A stretch of 64,000 bases of DNA from an uncultured Geobacteraceae bacterium. Lineage in GTDB: Bacteria; Desulfobacterota; Desulfuromonadia; Geobacterales; Pseudopelobacteraceae. Below are positions 26,417-36,079 of this stretch, one piece after another. A model generated the notes under the pieces. That model was not told where the DNA came from. It made no database searches and saw only the letters and a program-made list of their open reading frames with translations. Each line of letters begins with the position of its first letter. Positions within the stretch are counted from its first letter, which is position 1. The DNA lies in contig CAJAFV010000071.1 of assembly GCA_903939115.1 (NCBI GenBank), forward strand, positions 62,001-126,000, given 5' to 3'. The position numbers and the translations under genes are program-made.

Positions 26417-27327
26417 GAAATGCATTCATAAACACTATTCTGCAGGCCTGTACTGAACGGGATGATATTTTTGTCATCAGTGGAGATGCCGGTCTTGGTG
26501 TTTTTGACACCTTCAAAGAAGAGCATCCTGAACGGTTCCTCAATCTTGGAGTAGCCGAGCAGAACATGATCAGTTTTGCTGCCGGTATGGCAATGACCGG
26601 TTATAAAGTGCTTATCTACAACATTATCCCTTTTCTGCTCTACCGTTGCTATGAACAGGTAAGGAACGATATCTGTTACCAGGATCTGCCGATTGTACTG
26701 GCCGGGATAGGCAGTGGTTTGACCTATTCTCCCCAAGGCATGACTCATTACTCCATTGAAGACCTGAGTCTTGCTCGAACACTCCCCAACTTGACAGTAC
26801 TGTCGCCGATTGATCCGGTTGAGGCGCGGCTTGCTGCGGAGTATTCACTTTCAGCTTCCACACCGGTTTATGTCAGGCTGGCTAAAAGAGGTGAACCTGA
26901 CATTCATACGTTGCAACGTTTTGATATTACACAACCGCAAATTCTGGCTGAAGGAGACATCCCGGTTGTACTTCTTTGTCATGGTTCAGTTGCAGAGGAA
27001 GCTATGCTTGCTGCACGGTTATTGGCTGAAGAGGGCATACACCCGCATATTTTATCCGTACCGATGGTGCAGCCACTCGACAATATCACTATTTTACAGC
27101 ATCTGCAGGGTATGCGTGCTGTTGTAACTGTTGAAGAGCACTATTCTTCATGTGGTTTTGGTTCCGTCTTGCGAGAGATAATTATGGATTCGGGGCTTCC
27201 TTGCAAGCTTGCAACTCTGGGGATCCCATCCGGTTTTATACATGAAGTCCATGATACGGCAGGTTTGAGAAGGCTTTTCAAGATAGACGGCGTTTCGATT
27301 GCCGAAAGAGTAAAACAACTGGTTTGA
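26413..27327 (+). CDS. Transketolase, C-terminal subunit
   Basis: A 304-residue partner of the preceding subunit. It holds the pyrimidine-binding domain (FLNLGVAEQNMISFAAGMA at about residues 43-61, with the catalytic Glu of AEQNM that activates TPP) and the C-terminal transketolase domain (about residues 175-300, VVLLCHGSVAEEAMLAA). Length and order are those of split transketolases and of the related DXS-like group. Four-base overlap with the N-terminal subunit ensures equal synthesis. An 83-base gap follows before the RmlD-like gene. Confidence 0.88.
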   Translation: MRNAFINTILQACTERDDIFVISGDAGLGVFDTFKEEHPERFLNLGVAEQNMISFAAGMAMTGYKVLIYNIIPFLLYRCYEQVRNDICYQDLPIVLAGIGSGLTYSPQGMTHYSIEDLSLARTLPNLTVLSPIDPVEARLAAEYSLSASTPVYVRLAKRGEPDIHTLQRFDITQPQILAEGDIPVVLLCHGSVAEEAMLAARLLAEEGIHPHILSVPMVQPLDNITILQHLQGMRAVVTVEEHYSSCGFGSVLREIIMDSGLPCKLATLGIPSGFIHEVHDTAGLRRLFKIDGVSIAERVKQLV

Positions 27328-27410
27328 TATTGTGATTATACATTTTTATAAGTGGCTGCACTTCTGGATAGCTATTGAATACTTTGCATCTACGAGGATT
27401 TGTATAAATA

Positions 27411-28277
27411 ATGTGTGCCTTGCAGCCTACTAGAGTCGTACTTTTTGGCAGTTCCGGTAAAGTCGGGACAGCGGTTAATACTGTTTTTAATGAACATTAC
27501 ACAGTTTTTAGCATAAATCGTTCAGATTGTGATGTTAGGGAATTAAGTAAAGTAAAACAGGTTATTGAAGATTATCATCCTGATATCGTTATTAATACGG
27601 TGGCCTTTAATGGCATTGATGCTTGCGAGAATGATCCTCAACAGGCTCTATCGGTAAATACACTTTTCCCCCGGTTGTTGGCTGACCTATCTGTCTCCCA
27701 CGATTTTCTTCTGGTTCATTTCAGCAGCGATGCTGTGTTTAATGGTAAATCCAATGATTATTACCTTGAAGATAGCTTCGCTTCACCTATCAATGTTTAT
27801 GGCCTCACCAAGTTTGGAGCGGACTGTTTTATTTCAGCCATTGCCAGGCGCTACTATATAGCAAGAATTTCGCTTCAGTTCGGCTCCAGTGCAGGTAATG
27901 TCCAATTTGTGGAGAAAATGCTGGAGAAAATGCGGCAAGGGTGCAACCGGCTACAAATATCAAATGATATAATCGCATCGCCCAGTTACAGTTTGGATGT
28001 TGCGGATATGGTCAAGAAGCTTATTGAGAACGAAAGCTCTTTTGGCCTTTACCATATTGCCAATGACGGGATGGCATCTCTTTGTGAGTTTATGCAGGAA
28101 ATGGCCGATATGATGCGTTTTGATGTGATTATAGAGCCGGTTCCGCATTCCCACTTCGTGTCGCGTGGATTGAAAAATACCAGGACACCAATACGTTCGG
28201 ATAAAGTGCAACCAATGCGTCACTGGCGTGATGCATTGGCAGAATATTGTGCAAACCTGCCTCACAAAAAGGACTGA
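27411..28277 (+). CDS. RmlD-like SDR (dTDP-4-dehydrorhamnose reductase family)
   Basis: A 288-residue extended SDR. The nucleotide-binding motif is LFGSSGKVGTAV (about residues 11-22). VINTVAFNGIDACENDPQQA is the family's N-T-A-x-T-x-V-D region in altered form, and the catalytic pair is intact in NVYGLTKFGAD near residue 128. Family members reduce the 4-keto group of a 6-deoxy nucleotide sugar. With a dehydratase (18361) and a 3,5-epimerase homologue (43211) also in the island, a complete dehydrate-epimerise-reduce route is possible. It is three bases before radical-SAM paralogue B. The substrate nucleotide is not known. Confidence 0.75.
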   Translation: MCALQPTRVVLFGSSGKVGTAVNTVFNEHYTVFSINRSDCDVRELSKVKQVIEDYHPDIVINTVAFNGIDACENDPQQALSVNTLFPRLLADLSVSHDFLLVHFSSDAVFNGKSNDYYLEDSFASPINVYGLTKFGADCFISAIARRYYIARISLQFGSSAGNVQFVEKMLEKMRQGCNRLQISNDIIASPSYSLDVADMVKKLIENESSFGLYHIANDGMASLCEFMQEMADMMRFDVIIEPVPHSHFVSRGLKNTRTPIRSDKVQPMRHWRDALAEYCANLPHKKD

Positions 28278-28280
28278 CAT

Positions 28281-29372
28281 ATGGCTGATACCACATATCG
28301 AATGGATGGACACAAGCTTTACTGGCATCTTGATCGGGTAAATGACTGGATGAATGGAAAGCGGGTTGCACCACTTCATATCGATGTCGGATTAAGTAAA
28401 GGGTGCAACATAAAGTGCCACTACTGTTTCGGTGCTGTGCAGGGGAATCGCTATCAAGAAGGTAAAGACATCTACTTTGCCCGTGAACCTTTGCTGCAAT
28501 ATATGAAAGAGGCCGGTGAAGTTGGTGTCAGGTCTATGGCCTTGATCGGCGAGGCAGAACCGCTCCTGAATCCGAACGTTTACGAAGCAATTGCAGTAGG
28601 TAAACAGGCGGGGGTTGATATGGCGCTTGGCACCAATGGAGTGCTGTTCGATACCGGGCGCAACGGAGAACAGGCGCTGGAGCATCTTACCTGGATTCGC
28701 TTCAATATCAGTGCTGCTTCGCAGAAGTCATACCAGTTGCTGCATGGCAGCCCTGATTTTGATGTTCTGGTCGAAAAGATAAAATTTTGTGTTGCTGTCA
28801 AAAAGTCCATGAACCTTCCTGTGACCATCGGTTTTCAAATGGTTCTGACCCCTCAGGATGTTAACGAGGCGTTACCGCTTGTCAAGCTGGCCAAAGAGTT
28901 GGGAGTTGATTATCTGGAGATAAAGCATTGCGGAGATACCGTAAATAATGATCTGGGTATTTTCAATAAACTTGGTATGTATGATCAATTCAGGGAAATT
29001 CTTTTGCAGGCTGAACAGGAGTCGACCGATACACTTAAGGTGATAGTCAAGTGGGGGAATATCGACCGCAAAGGGAAACGTAACTATAACTGCTGCCTTG
29101 GTACTCCCTTTCTGCTTTATTCCAGCGGAGATGGCAAACTCTATCCCTGTGGGATGTTTTTCTCTTATCGTGAGAAAGAGTTTTGTCTGGGAGATCTTAC
29201 CAAACAGTCGTTTAAAGAAATTGTCGAAAGTGATGCTTATTGGGATATTATGAAAAAGATTCAGACCGATATCAAAGTACATGAAGAGTGCTATGCGAGT
29301 TGTAAAACCAATGCAATCAACGAGTTTTTGTATACCCTTAAAAACCCTCCGCAACATATCAACTTTATCTAG
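28281..29372 (+). CDS. Radical SAM/SPASM-like protein, paralogue B
   Basis: A 363-residue enzyme with C42-x3-C46-x2-C49 (CNIKCHYC) and a SAM-binding region IGEAEPLLNPNVYEA near residue 92. Further Cys lie at CCLGTPFLLYSSGDGKLYPC and at the C-terminus (ECYASCKTNAINEFLYTLK). It shares the N-terminal DGHKL-x2-HLDRV and C-terminal NA-x-NEFLY...HINFI signatures with the gene at 23608, so the two are paralogues of one subfamily. The substrate is unknown. The methyltransferase at 29385 follows after 12 bases. Confidence 0.8.
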   Translation: MADTTYRMDGHKLYWHLDRVNDWMNGKRVAPLHIDVGLSKGCNIKCHYCFGAVQGNRYQEGKDIYFAREPLLQYMKEAGEVGVRSMALIGEAEPLLNPNVYEAIAVGKQAGVDMALGTNGVLFDTGRNGEQALEHLTWIRFNISAASQKSYQLLHGSPDFDVLVEKIKFCVAVKKSMNLPVTIGFQMVLTPQDVNEALPLVKLAKELGVDYLEIKHCGDTVNNDLGIFNKLGMYDQFREILLQAEQESTDTLKVIVKWGNIDRKGKRNYNCCLGTPFLLYSSGDGKLYPCGMFFSYREKEFCLGDLTKQSFKEIVESDAYWDIMKKIQTDIKVHEECYASCKTNAINEFLYTLKNPPQHINFI

Positions 29373-29384
29373 GGGTGCAAATAA

Positions 29385-30041
29385 ATGGAAGACAAGTTTA
29401 TAAGTGAACATATTGAGTATAAGGACGAAGAGCGGGTAAGGCTTGGCATGATGTCAAGCCATCGATGGAGAATGGATCCAAAAGTGCTGCTGTTTTCAAT
29501 GGCCAGATACAAATTCATTGCCAAAATACTGGCCGGTAAAAAAGATGTGCTCGAAGTTGGTTGTGGTGATGGCTGGGGTACAAATATTGTTGTTCGAGAG
29601 GTCGGTTCGATTCACTGCGTAGACATGGATCCGGTACTGATAGAAGAATGCGAAGATCTGAAACTGGATGACCGAATCACATTTGCTCTGCACGATCTGC
29701 GCAAGGCTCCAGTGACGCCGGCGCGAGATGCGGTTTATCTTCTCGATGTGTTGGAACATCTTGAAAAGCAGGATGAAGATCTGTTCCTGAAGAATATTGC
29801 CGCTTCAATAACATCTGACGGTGTTTGTATTGTCGGTATTCCCAGTCTTGAAAGCCAGGAGTATGCCTCCAAGCCGAGTCGCGCCACACATGTAAACTGT
29901 AAAAGCGGTGATGATTTGAAACAGTTCCTGGAGAAGTATTTCAAAAATGTCTTTCTGTTTGGCATGAACGACGAGGTAGTTCATACAGGCTTTACCAAGA
30001 TGTCCCATTATCTGCTTTGTCTTTGTGTCGGTGTGAGATAG
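29385..30041 (+). CDS. Class I SAM-dependent methyltransferase
   Basis: A 218-residue protein. Motif I is VLEVGCGDGWGTNIVVRE near residue 49, IHCVDMDPVLIEECEDL is motif II, and VYLLDVLEHLEKQDEDLF near residue 115 is motif IV. The arrangement fits Methyltransf_11/23-type small-molecule methyltransferases. AGGGG lies upstream of the ATG. It sits three bases before a Nudix gene, within the same transcription unit as the radical-SAM, Nudix and B12-type radical-SAM genes. Acceptor unknown. Confidence 0.78.
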   Translation: MEDKFISEHIEYKDEERVRLGMMSSHRWRMDPKVLLFSMARYKFIAKILAGKKDVLEVGCGDGWGTNIVVREVGSIHCVDMDPVLIEECEDLKLDDRITFALHDLRKAPVTPARDAVYLLDVLEHLEKQDEDLFLKNIAASITSDGVCIVGIPSLESQEYASKPSRATHVNCKSGDDLKQFLEKYFKNVFLFGMNDEVVHTGFTKMSHYLLCLCVGVR

Positions 30042-30044
30042 GGC

Positions 30045-30464
30045 ATGCACAATGTCGCTCTGATTGTTCTCTATGACGAACAGCAGAACGTTCTTTTGCA
30101 GCATCGTACGGATGATGCCCCTTTCTTCCCAGGATATTGGGCATTTTTTGGTGGAGGTTGCGAGGCTTATGAAACACCAATGGAAACGGTAATTCGTGAA
30201 ACATGGGAAGAGTTGTGCTATCACCTGATAAGTCCGAATTTTGTTCTGGAGCATATTTTTTCTGTTGCTGAACTTGAATGCCGGATGTACCTCTTTGCGG
30301 AGCGATTTCATGGCGACAAGAACGCTTTAAAGTTATGCGAAGGCCAGGGTTGGGGTTGGTTTGGTGCAGATGAAACAGACCTGCTCCTTATGACAGACCA
30401 TGATCGTAAAGCGCTTCAAACTGTTCGGGTTTTCATAAACGGAAAGGTAGAGTCTCAAAAATGA
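30045..30464 (+). CDS. Nudix hydrolase
   Basis: A 139-residue protein of ordinary Nudix size. The Nudix box is visible as GGCEAYETPMETVIRETWEE (about residues 37-56), fitting GX5EX7REUXEEXGU with a Cys in place of the last Gly. Nudix enzymes hydrolyse nucleoside diphosphates linked to another group; in sugar loci they may hydrolyse a nucleotide sugar or proofread by-products. The gene starts three bases after the previous stop and overlaps the following radical-SAM gene by four bases. Substrate not assignable. Confidence 0.82.
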   Translation: MHNVALIVLYDEQQNVLLQHRTDDAPFFPGYWAFFGGGCEAYETPMETVIRETWEELCYHLISPNFVLEHIFSVAELECRMYLFAERFHGDKNALKLCEGQGWGWFGADETDLLLMTDHDRKALQTVRVFINGKVESQK

Positions 30465-31924
30465 ACCACCCAGCCGAGAAAACTCAACACCCCCCAAAAA
30501 CCCGTAAACGACTCCTGCTTGCCTATCCCAATATGCGTTGGCAGAAAGAGGACAGCGTAACTCTTTGGAATCTTGACCCGACCGCCCTTTGTTTGTTGGC
30601 TGCCATGGTCAAGGATATTGTGGATGTAAAAATCCTTGATGCACAGTTCTATGATCTGGACAGGGAGGCATTCAAACAGCAGATCAGAGAATATCAGCCG
30701 GATTTTGTCGGTCTGTCGCTGCTGACAAGTGAATATGAAGAAGCATTGTACTGCGCAGCTCGATTGACGAAAGAGGTCAATGCGGATATTCCTGTCATTG
30801 CAGGCGGTGTTCATGTAACTGTCATGCCGGATCATGTCATGGAATCATGCAGCAGCATTGATTATTGCGTGATTGGAGAAGGAGAATATGTCCTACGCGA
30901 GTTGCTGTTGTATTTGCAGGGTGAGGGGGCATTTCCTGAGATTGGTCTAGCTTTCCGAGGTGAGGGTATTGTCGTCCAGAAACAAGGGATGGTTGAGGAT
31001 CTTTCAAAACTCCCCTGGCCGGACTATGATCTAGTTGACTATGCTGCCTACATTCAAAAACCGCAGCGCAGCTTCTCATCCAATCAGCCACCGGCGTACC
31101 CTTATGCACGAATGGTTACAACCCGTGGCTGCCCGTTCGGGTGTACCTTTTGCCAGGTTGAAACAATTGCCGGGAGAAGAGTCAGAACCCGCGATCCGGT
31201 TGATGTGGTGAAGGAGCTGGTTTTTCTCAAAGAACGCTACGGCATCCGCTCAGTTGTTTTTGACGAAGATAACCTCCTGATGGGTGAGAATGATTATGCC
31301 CGGCGCCTGTTCAGGGCCATGATTGAATGTAAACTCGGGCTCAAATGGATTGCTTCGGCATTTGCACTTTTTCTGATAACGGACGAGCTGCTTGATTTGA
31401 TGAAAGATTCCGGGTGCGTTGGCATCAATGCGGCTATTGAGTCGGGCAATGCACGGGTACTAAAAGAAATAGTCAACAAGCCAATTAAGAACCTGACGGC
31501 TATTCCAGATATTATTGCCAAAGTTCAGGCAAAAGGGATCTATTGTATCGCCAATTTTATTATCGGTTTTCCTGGTGAGTCCTGGGATGAAATTCGAGAA
31601 ACCATTGCATTTGCGGAACAGTGTGGTGCAGATTATGTCAAAATTTATGCTGCTGTGCCATTGTACAAGACAAAACTTTACTATTTGGCAAAATCAAAAG
31701 GGCTGCTGCTGTGCCAAGATTCAATACCAAAGGTTGACTGGCGTTACGGACAGATCACTTCCGATGAGTGGACAGCTAAAGACATAAGCATCCTGAGAGT
31801 TTATGAGTGGGACCGGATTAATTTTGCACCGCACAAGATCAAGCGCCTCTTGGAGGTTTCCGGAGCTACAGAAGAAGAATTAAAATTGACACGCAAAAAT
31901 ACAAGAGACAACCTGATGTTTTAA
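30461..31924 (+). CDS. B12-binding-type radical SAM protein
   Basis: A 487-residue protein with an N-terminal cobalamin-binding-type domain (about residues 15-160; VDVKILDAQFYDLDRE, then VIAGGVHVTVMPDH and YCVIGEGEYVLREL). The radical-SAM cluster is C224-x3-C228-x2-C231 (CPFGCTFC). VVFDEDNLLMGENDYARRL and INAAIESGNARVLKEIV are conserved core strands, and ANFIIGFPGESWDEIRE is typical of the B12 branch. DxHxxG is not present; the matching position reads DAQFYD. It closes the plus-strand run begun by paralogue B. A 108-base gap follows with only a weak small ORF. Confidence 0.8.
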   Translation: MNHPAEKTQHPPKTRKRLLLAYPNMRWQKEDSVTLWNLDPTALCLLAAMVKDIVDVKILDAQFYDLDREAFKQQIREYQPDFVGLSLLTSEYEEALYCAARLTKEVNADIPVIAGGVHVTVMPDHVMESCSSIDYCVIGEGEYVLRELLLYLQGEGAFPEIGLAFRGEGIVVQKQGMVEDLSKLPWPDYDLVDYAAYIQKPQRSFSSNQPPAYPYARMVTTRGCPFGCTFCQVETIAGRRVRTRDPVDVVKELVFLKERYGIRSVVFDEDNLLMGENDYARRLFRAMIECKLGLKWIASAFALFLITDELLDLMKDSGCVGINAAIESGNARVLKEIVNKPIKNLTAIPDIIAKVQAKGIYCIANFIIGFPGESWDEIRETIAFAEQCGADYVKIYAAVPLYKTKLYYLAKSKGLLLCQDSIPKVDWRYGQITSDEWTAKDISILRVYEWDRINFAPHKIKRLLEVSGATEEELKLTRKNTRDNLMF

Positions 31925-32032
31925 CGTCACAAATTGAAAAAATATTAAAAAGTAGTTGATCAAACGAGTTGTTTATGGCTTCAAGTGCAATGATCCACAG
32001 CCTGACAAATGAAATCCCCTGGGAGGATTACG

Positions 32033-33019
32033 GTGACCAAAAAATATAATGAGTTGGACATTATTTGCTACCATGTGGGCGGTTGTGGCGACTACAGTCA
32101 TCTGAACATAATTGGCAGTAAATATCCTGAACGCACGGTATATGTTGCATTTGAGGCAAGAGATTCTGAGGATGATGACCAGGTTAAGCAAGAGTATCTT
32201 GATAAGGGTATCCGAACTATTCTTATTAAGAAGTGTGTCTATGACACGGATGGTATGGTGAAATTCAATGTGAATGTTCAACCGGCCAGCAGCAGTATTT
32301 TTAACGCATCGCCCAGTGCAATGACTGAACATATGCCTGATCAAACTACCCTGCCGATGTGGGGCAGCCATGCTACCCCTGAACGGGTGGTAGAGCTGGA
32401 AATGTCCAGTATTGATAAACTGATTATAGAGAATGATTTGCCGCTCCCTGATATTTTAAGCGTAGACGCACAGGGGGCTGAATTCATGATTTTAAAAGGT
32501 GCCAGCAACACTTTAAGCCAGGGCGTCATGTCCGTTATCACGGAGGTGGAGTTTCATCAAATTTACGAAGGACAGCCACTATTCAGCCACCAATTTGATC
32601 TGCTTTATAAGGATGGTTTCCGTCTGGTGGATATACTGGCAATGCAATACTGGCACCCTCTAGCCCGTGTTGGACATGGAATGTTAACAGTTGGTGAAGC
32701 TCTGTTTATGCGCTTTGATGAACAGTATCTGCAACAATTATCGGTCTATGGGCTGATCAAGTTTGCAGCCATAGCTCTGGCCTTTAAGCGGCTTTCTATC
32801 TCCGTATACGTTATGAATATCGCTTTTGAAAAATTCGGTTCTCTGGTGGAAAGTATCATCAACAAAAACTATGATTTTCAAGAACTGCTGGGATTGCGTG
32901 ACTACGTGATGGCCAATATGGGCAAATACGGGAAGGACGCCTTCTTCTTTGAAAATGATGCCAAAATATGCAAAATATACGGTAAGGCAGATAATTTGAC
33001 TAATAAATCACTACCGTAA
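32033..33019 (+). CDS. FkbM-family methyltransferase-like protein
   Basis: A 328-residue protein. The first third contains a Rossmann-like start (ICYHVGGCGDYSHLNIIGSK) and YVAFEARDSEDDDQ as the motif II position; LPDILSVDAQGAEFMILKGA near residue 140 is the FkbM-specific catalytic block. Motif I is poorly conserved, with GGCGDYSH in place of the usual DxGAxxG, so methyl transfer is less certain than for the other FkbM genes here. I use the GTG at 32033 because GGGAGGA lies five bases upstream; an ATG at 32009 has no ribosome-binding site. The last 110 residues are helical and unassigned. Confidence 0.62.
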   Translation: MTKKYNELDIICYHVGGCGDYSHLNIIGSKYPERTVYVAFEARDSEDDDQVKQEYLDKGIRTILIKKCVYDTDGMVKFNVNVQPASSSIFNASPSAMTEHMPDQTTLPMWGSHATPERVVELEMSSIDKLIIENDLPLPDILSVDAQGAEFMILKGASNTLSQGVMSVITEVEFHQIYEGQPLFSHQFDLLYKDGFRLVDILAMQYWHPLARVGHGMLTVGEALFMRFDEQYLQQLSVYGLIKFAAIALAFKRLSISVYVMNIAFEKFGSLVESIINKNYDFQELLGLRDYVMANMGKYGKDAFFFENDAKICKIYGKADNLTNKSLP

Positions 33020-33074
33020 ATTTGCCCACGAAAAACAAAATGGCGAAAAGTTGATGCGGACAATGAGGGTTACT

Positions 33075-36023
33075 ATGAAAAAGTTCTTGTTGATCAAAAA
33101 ACAATATTCGTATTTTCCGATCGGAATTGCCCATGTTATTACTGCGTTAAAGCACTATGGCATAGATTACGACTTTGTTGATTTGAATTGTGCAACAATC
33201 AATTGGGCTGAACCATTATATAATGGTGACTATTTTGCGATGGGTACTGGCGGACTCTATGCCGATTTCAACTTCCTGACGGAATTTGTCGGAACATTAA
33301 AGCAGATCTCACCCACGACACCGTTCATTCTTGGTGGACACATCACATCTGACTTGAATCGCGAGATACTGTTCAGCAAAATCCCTTTCGACTTTGCTGT
33401 AGTCGGTGAGGCCGAAGAATCCCTCCCGGCTCTTCTTTTCCATCTTCAAAGCGAAAAGGGAGTCCAACCGCCGTCACATATTCCCGGCATCCTCTGCCGC
33501 GATTTGAAAGGACAACCCCAATTTACCGGTTCAAGCAAGCCAATCGACATTCGTAGCGTAAATGTGTATCCCACTTGGGATGATATTGACGTTCATTTCT
33601 ATATGGACATGGGATTGCCGGGCTATGAAAAGATGCGGGCAATGCCGGTCCTTACCGGAAGGGGGTGCACGGGTCACTGTACATTCTGCTCGCCAACGAA
33701 TGGCCGCTACCGTGTCCGCTCCGTCGAGCATGTTATGGAAGAATTGCACCGACTAAATAACAAGTATGTTTTCGACAGTTTTGCCTTTCTCAATGAAATC
33801 ATGTATCCGACATCAAAAATGGTTTACGAGTTTCTTGAGGCGTATATGGCGTCCGGAATTGGTAAAACCTGGATCGCCTGTCTTCGGGTTGATTTTGGCA
33901 CTGAAATGCTCAAGGCCATGAAGGATGCCGGATGTGTTGGTGCGAACTGTGGCATAGAAAGCGGCAACGACCGTGTTCTCACCCAGATGAGGAAAGGGAT
34001 AACCGTAGAGCAGGTCAAGACGTTTTACCGTAACTGTAAGGAGGTTGGGCTGACTGCACAAGGCGCCTTCATTCTGGGGAATGACACTGAAACGGAACAA
34101 GAATTGACCCAGACCGTTGACCTGTTAATCGAAGAAGATATTTTTTCTACTGGTGGCTCTCTCCTGATAGTCTACCCTGGGACAGAGGTCTACAGGCGGG
34201 CGCTCGAACAGGGACGCATTGCTGATGAATACGAGTATATAAAATCATTGGACTATTCTGATATAGCGACCAAAGGGACGTTTCGCAATATCAACTATCT
34301 GAACATGAGTGCCATGTCCGATGATGTCCTGTTTAAAACAGCTATTGCACAGTCAAGGCGGCAGCGAACCCACAATTATCGCAAATTTTCTGTCAGGGAT
34401 ATTAATCCGCAGACCATGACCGGACGCTGCGGCGTGTGCGGAGCACAGGCAGAAGTTAAGCTCAATCCATCTTCGCTGCTGGACCACATGACATACTGCC
34501 CGGTCTGTTTTTCACCGGTATATTTCAACTTTTACGAGTCTGATTATTTTGTCGCCCATACCGCCGAACTGCGGGAGGCATTGGCCAATAAGCAAAGGAT
34601 CGCGGTCTATGGTGTTGGCACCAATGCCCGTTTGCTGCATATGTATGATGTCCTCGGGCTGGACCTGGACAAAATATGCTGTTTCATTGATGAAAATCTG
34701 CAATGGAAGGGCGAATATTATTTCAACGCCAGAGCAATACCATTACAGCAACTATTATCAATGGAGCCGGACTTCATCCTGATTGCCGATACCAATATGG
34801 CTGATTTGAAGGAACAGCTCGTCAATGCCGGTATTCCGGCGACCATGATCATGTCTCTGATGCCGCCTGAATGGAACCATGTAACTGATAAACAATTTAA
34901 ACTTGAACCGCCTGTAGAGCCAACAGTTCTGATACCTGAAAAAACTGAGCCGGGGCCACTGCTGAAGTCAAATGGAAAGGTGCCGTTAAAAGTTCTATTT
35001 GTTGCCCTCAATTGGACCGATGCTGATCCATCCAGACCTATATGCAGCTCACATATCTTTATTGACTCTCTGGAACAATCTGGTTTGGGAACATCTCTCA
35101 ACTTTTTTTGTGATGAGTATATCCATAATGAACATAAACAGTGTGACGACGCTCTTTACCAATTATGCCTGAATGAAAAACCTGATTTTTTGTTTCTATT
35201 GCCGACTCAGGGAGATGGCAGCATTACCCTGGAAGATGATCCGGAGCCGAAGCAGAAATATTATCTATTCCCGCGCAATGAGACCTTTCAGCAGATACGG
35301 GATAGGCTGGGCATACCGATTATAACTGCCGTTGGTGACGCCTGGGGAAGGGATACTTTCGAGCATTTTGAAAGCATGAAGGGATTCTCGGAAAAAATTC
35401 TTATATTTGATCCGGAAACACAGTTCTTAATATGGACGGAAACGCCGGAGAAATATGCCTGCCTCTGGTGCCCGATACAGCACGAAATATTTTCCAGGAC
35501 CGGACCGCCGCAGGATATTGATGCCAGTTTTATCGGACGGACACATGCCCTGCTGCATAACGAATTCATGCCGTCGCACAACCAGTTACACCAGTACGTA
35601 TATCGGGACCGGTTTTTGCAAGCCATGATTGCACAGGGGTGTGCAGTATTTCGCGCAGGAGGGGCACAGAATACCTATCCACTGACTTCGGAAATGATCG
35701 CGGAATATTTCAGGCGTTCCAAGATCACCTTGAACTTTTCCTACAGTTCACCTGGTATCAAACTGTTTCGTGGCAGGGTCTGGGAAGCCATGAACTGCGG
35801 CCCGTTACTTCTGGAAGAAGAAAACAGCTCAATAACCCGTTACCTGGAACCGATGTTGCATTATGTGCCGTTTTCCGAGCCTGGTGATGCGGTTGACAAG
35901 GTCAAATACTTTTTGAAAAACGATACATATCGTCAGAAGATTGCCAATGCCGGTTACCAAATGGTACATGAGGAATATAATGCTTCTCGATTCTGGTCGG
36001 AATGTATTAAGCTATTGCCTTAG
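33075..36023 (+). CDS. Four-part fusion: B12-type radical SAM, zinc ribbon, Rossmann domain, CgeB-like glycosyltransferase
   Basis: A 982-residue protein. Residues about 1-135 are a cobalamin-binding-type domain (FILGGHITSDLNRE, AVVGEAEESLPALL). The radical-SAM site is C198-x3-C202-x2-C205, with core strands GANCGIESGNDRVLTQM and LLIVYPGTEVYRRA. C452-x2-C455 and C475-x2-C478 make a zinc ribbon. About residues 505-600 form a small Rossmann-like domain (IAVYGVGTNARLLHMYDVLG, then ICCFIDENL). Residues about 635-982 read as a CgeB-like GT-B glycosyltransferase (DASFIGRTHALLHN, then GIKLFRGRVWEAMNCGPLLL). The start is the ATG at 33075 with GAGGG before it; three upstream in-frame starts lack this. 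A radical-SAM enzyme fused to a glycosyltransferase suggests the sugar is modified on, or just before, transfer. Confidence 0.75.
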   Translation: MKKFLLIKKQYSYFPIGIAHVITALKHYGIDYDFVDLNCATINWAEPLYNGDYFAMGTGGLYADFNFLTEFVGTLKQISPTTPFILGGHITSDLNREILFSKIPFDFAVVGEAEESLPALLFHLQSEKGVQPPSHIPGILCRDLKGQPQFTGSSKPIDIRSVNVYPTWDDIDVHFYMDMGLPGYEKMRAMPVLTGRGCTGHCTFCSPTNGRYRVRSVEHVMEELHRLNNKYVFDSFAFLNEIMYPTSKMVYEFLEAYMASGIGKTWIACLRVDFGTEMLKAMKDAGCVGANCGIESGNDRVLTQMRKGITVEQVKTFYRNCKEVGLTAQGAFILGNDTETEQELTQTVDLLIEEDIFSTGGSLLIVYPGTEVYRRALEQGRIADEYEYIKSLDYSDIATKGTFRNINYLNMSAMSDDVLFKTAIAQSRRQRTHNYRKFSVRDINPQTMTGRCGVCGAQAEVKLNPSSLLDHMTYCPVCFSPVYFNFYESDYFVAHTAELREALANKQRIAVYGVGTNARLLHMYDVLGLDLDKICCFIDENLQWKGEYYFNARAIPLQQLLSMEPDFILIADTNMADLKEQLVNAGIPATMIMSLMPPEWNHVTDKQFKLEPPVEPTVLIPEKTEPGPLLKSNGKVPLKVLFVALNWTDADPSRPICSSHIFIDSLEQSGLGTSLNFFCDEYIHNEHKQCDDALYQLCLNEKPDFLFLLPTQGDGSITLEDDPEPKQKYYLFPRNETFQQIRDRLGIPIITAVGDAWGRDTFEHFESMKGFSEKILIFDPETQFLIWTETPEKYACLWCPIQHEIFSRTGPPQDIDASFIGRTHALLHNEFMPSHNQLHQYVYRDRFLQAMIAQGCAVFRAGGAQNTYPLTSEMIAEYFRRSKITLNFSYSSPGIKLFRGRVWEAMNCGPLLLEEENSSITRYLEPMLHYVPFSEPGDAVDKVKYFLKNDTYRQKIANAGYQMVHEEYNASRFWSECIKLLP

Positions 36024-36079
36024 ATGTCGTTTGTAGTAGTGATGATTGCATAATTCCAACATATATATCAGGAGAAGTT

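Noticed and set aside
31975-32049. 24-codon ORF beginning MASSAMIH before the FkbM-like gene, a possible leader peptide
   Set aside because: No ribosome-binding site, no regulatory codon run and no terminator-like hairpin; it overlaps the likely GTG start in another frame.
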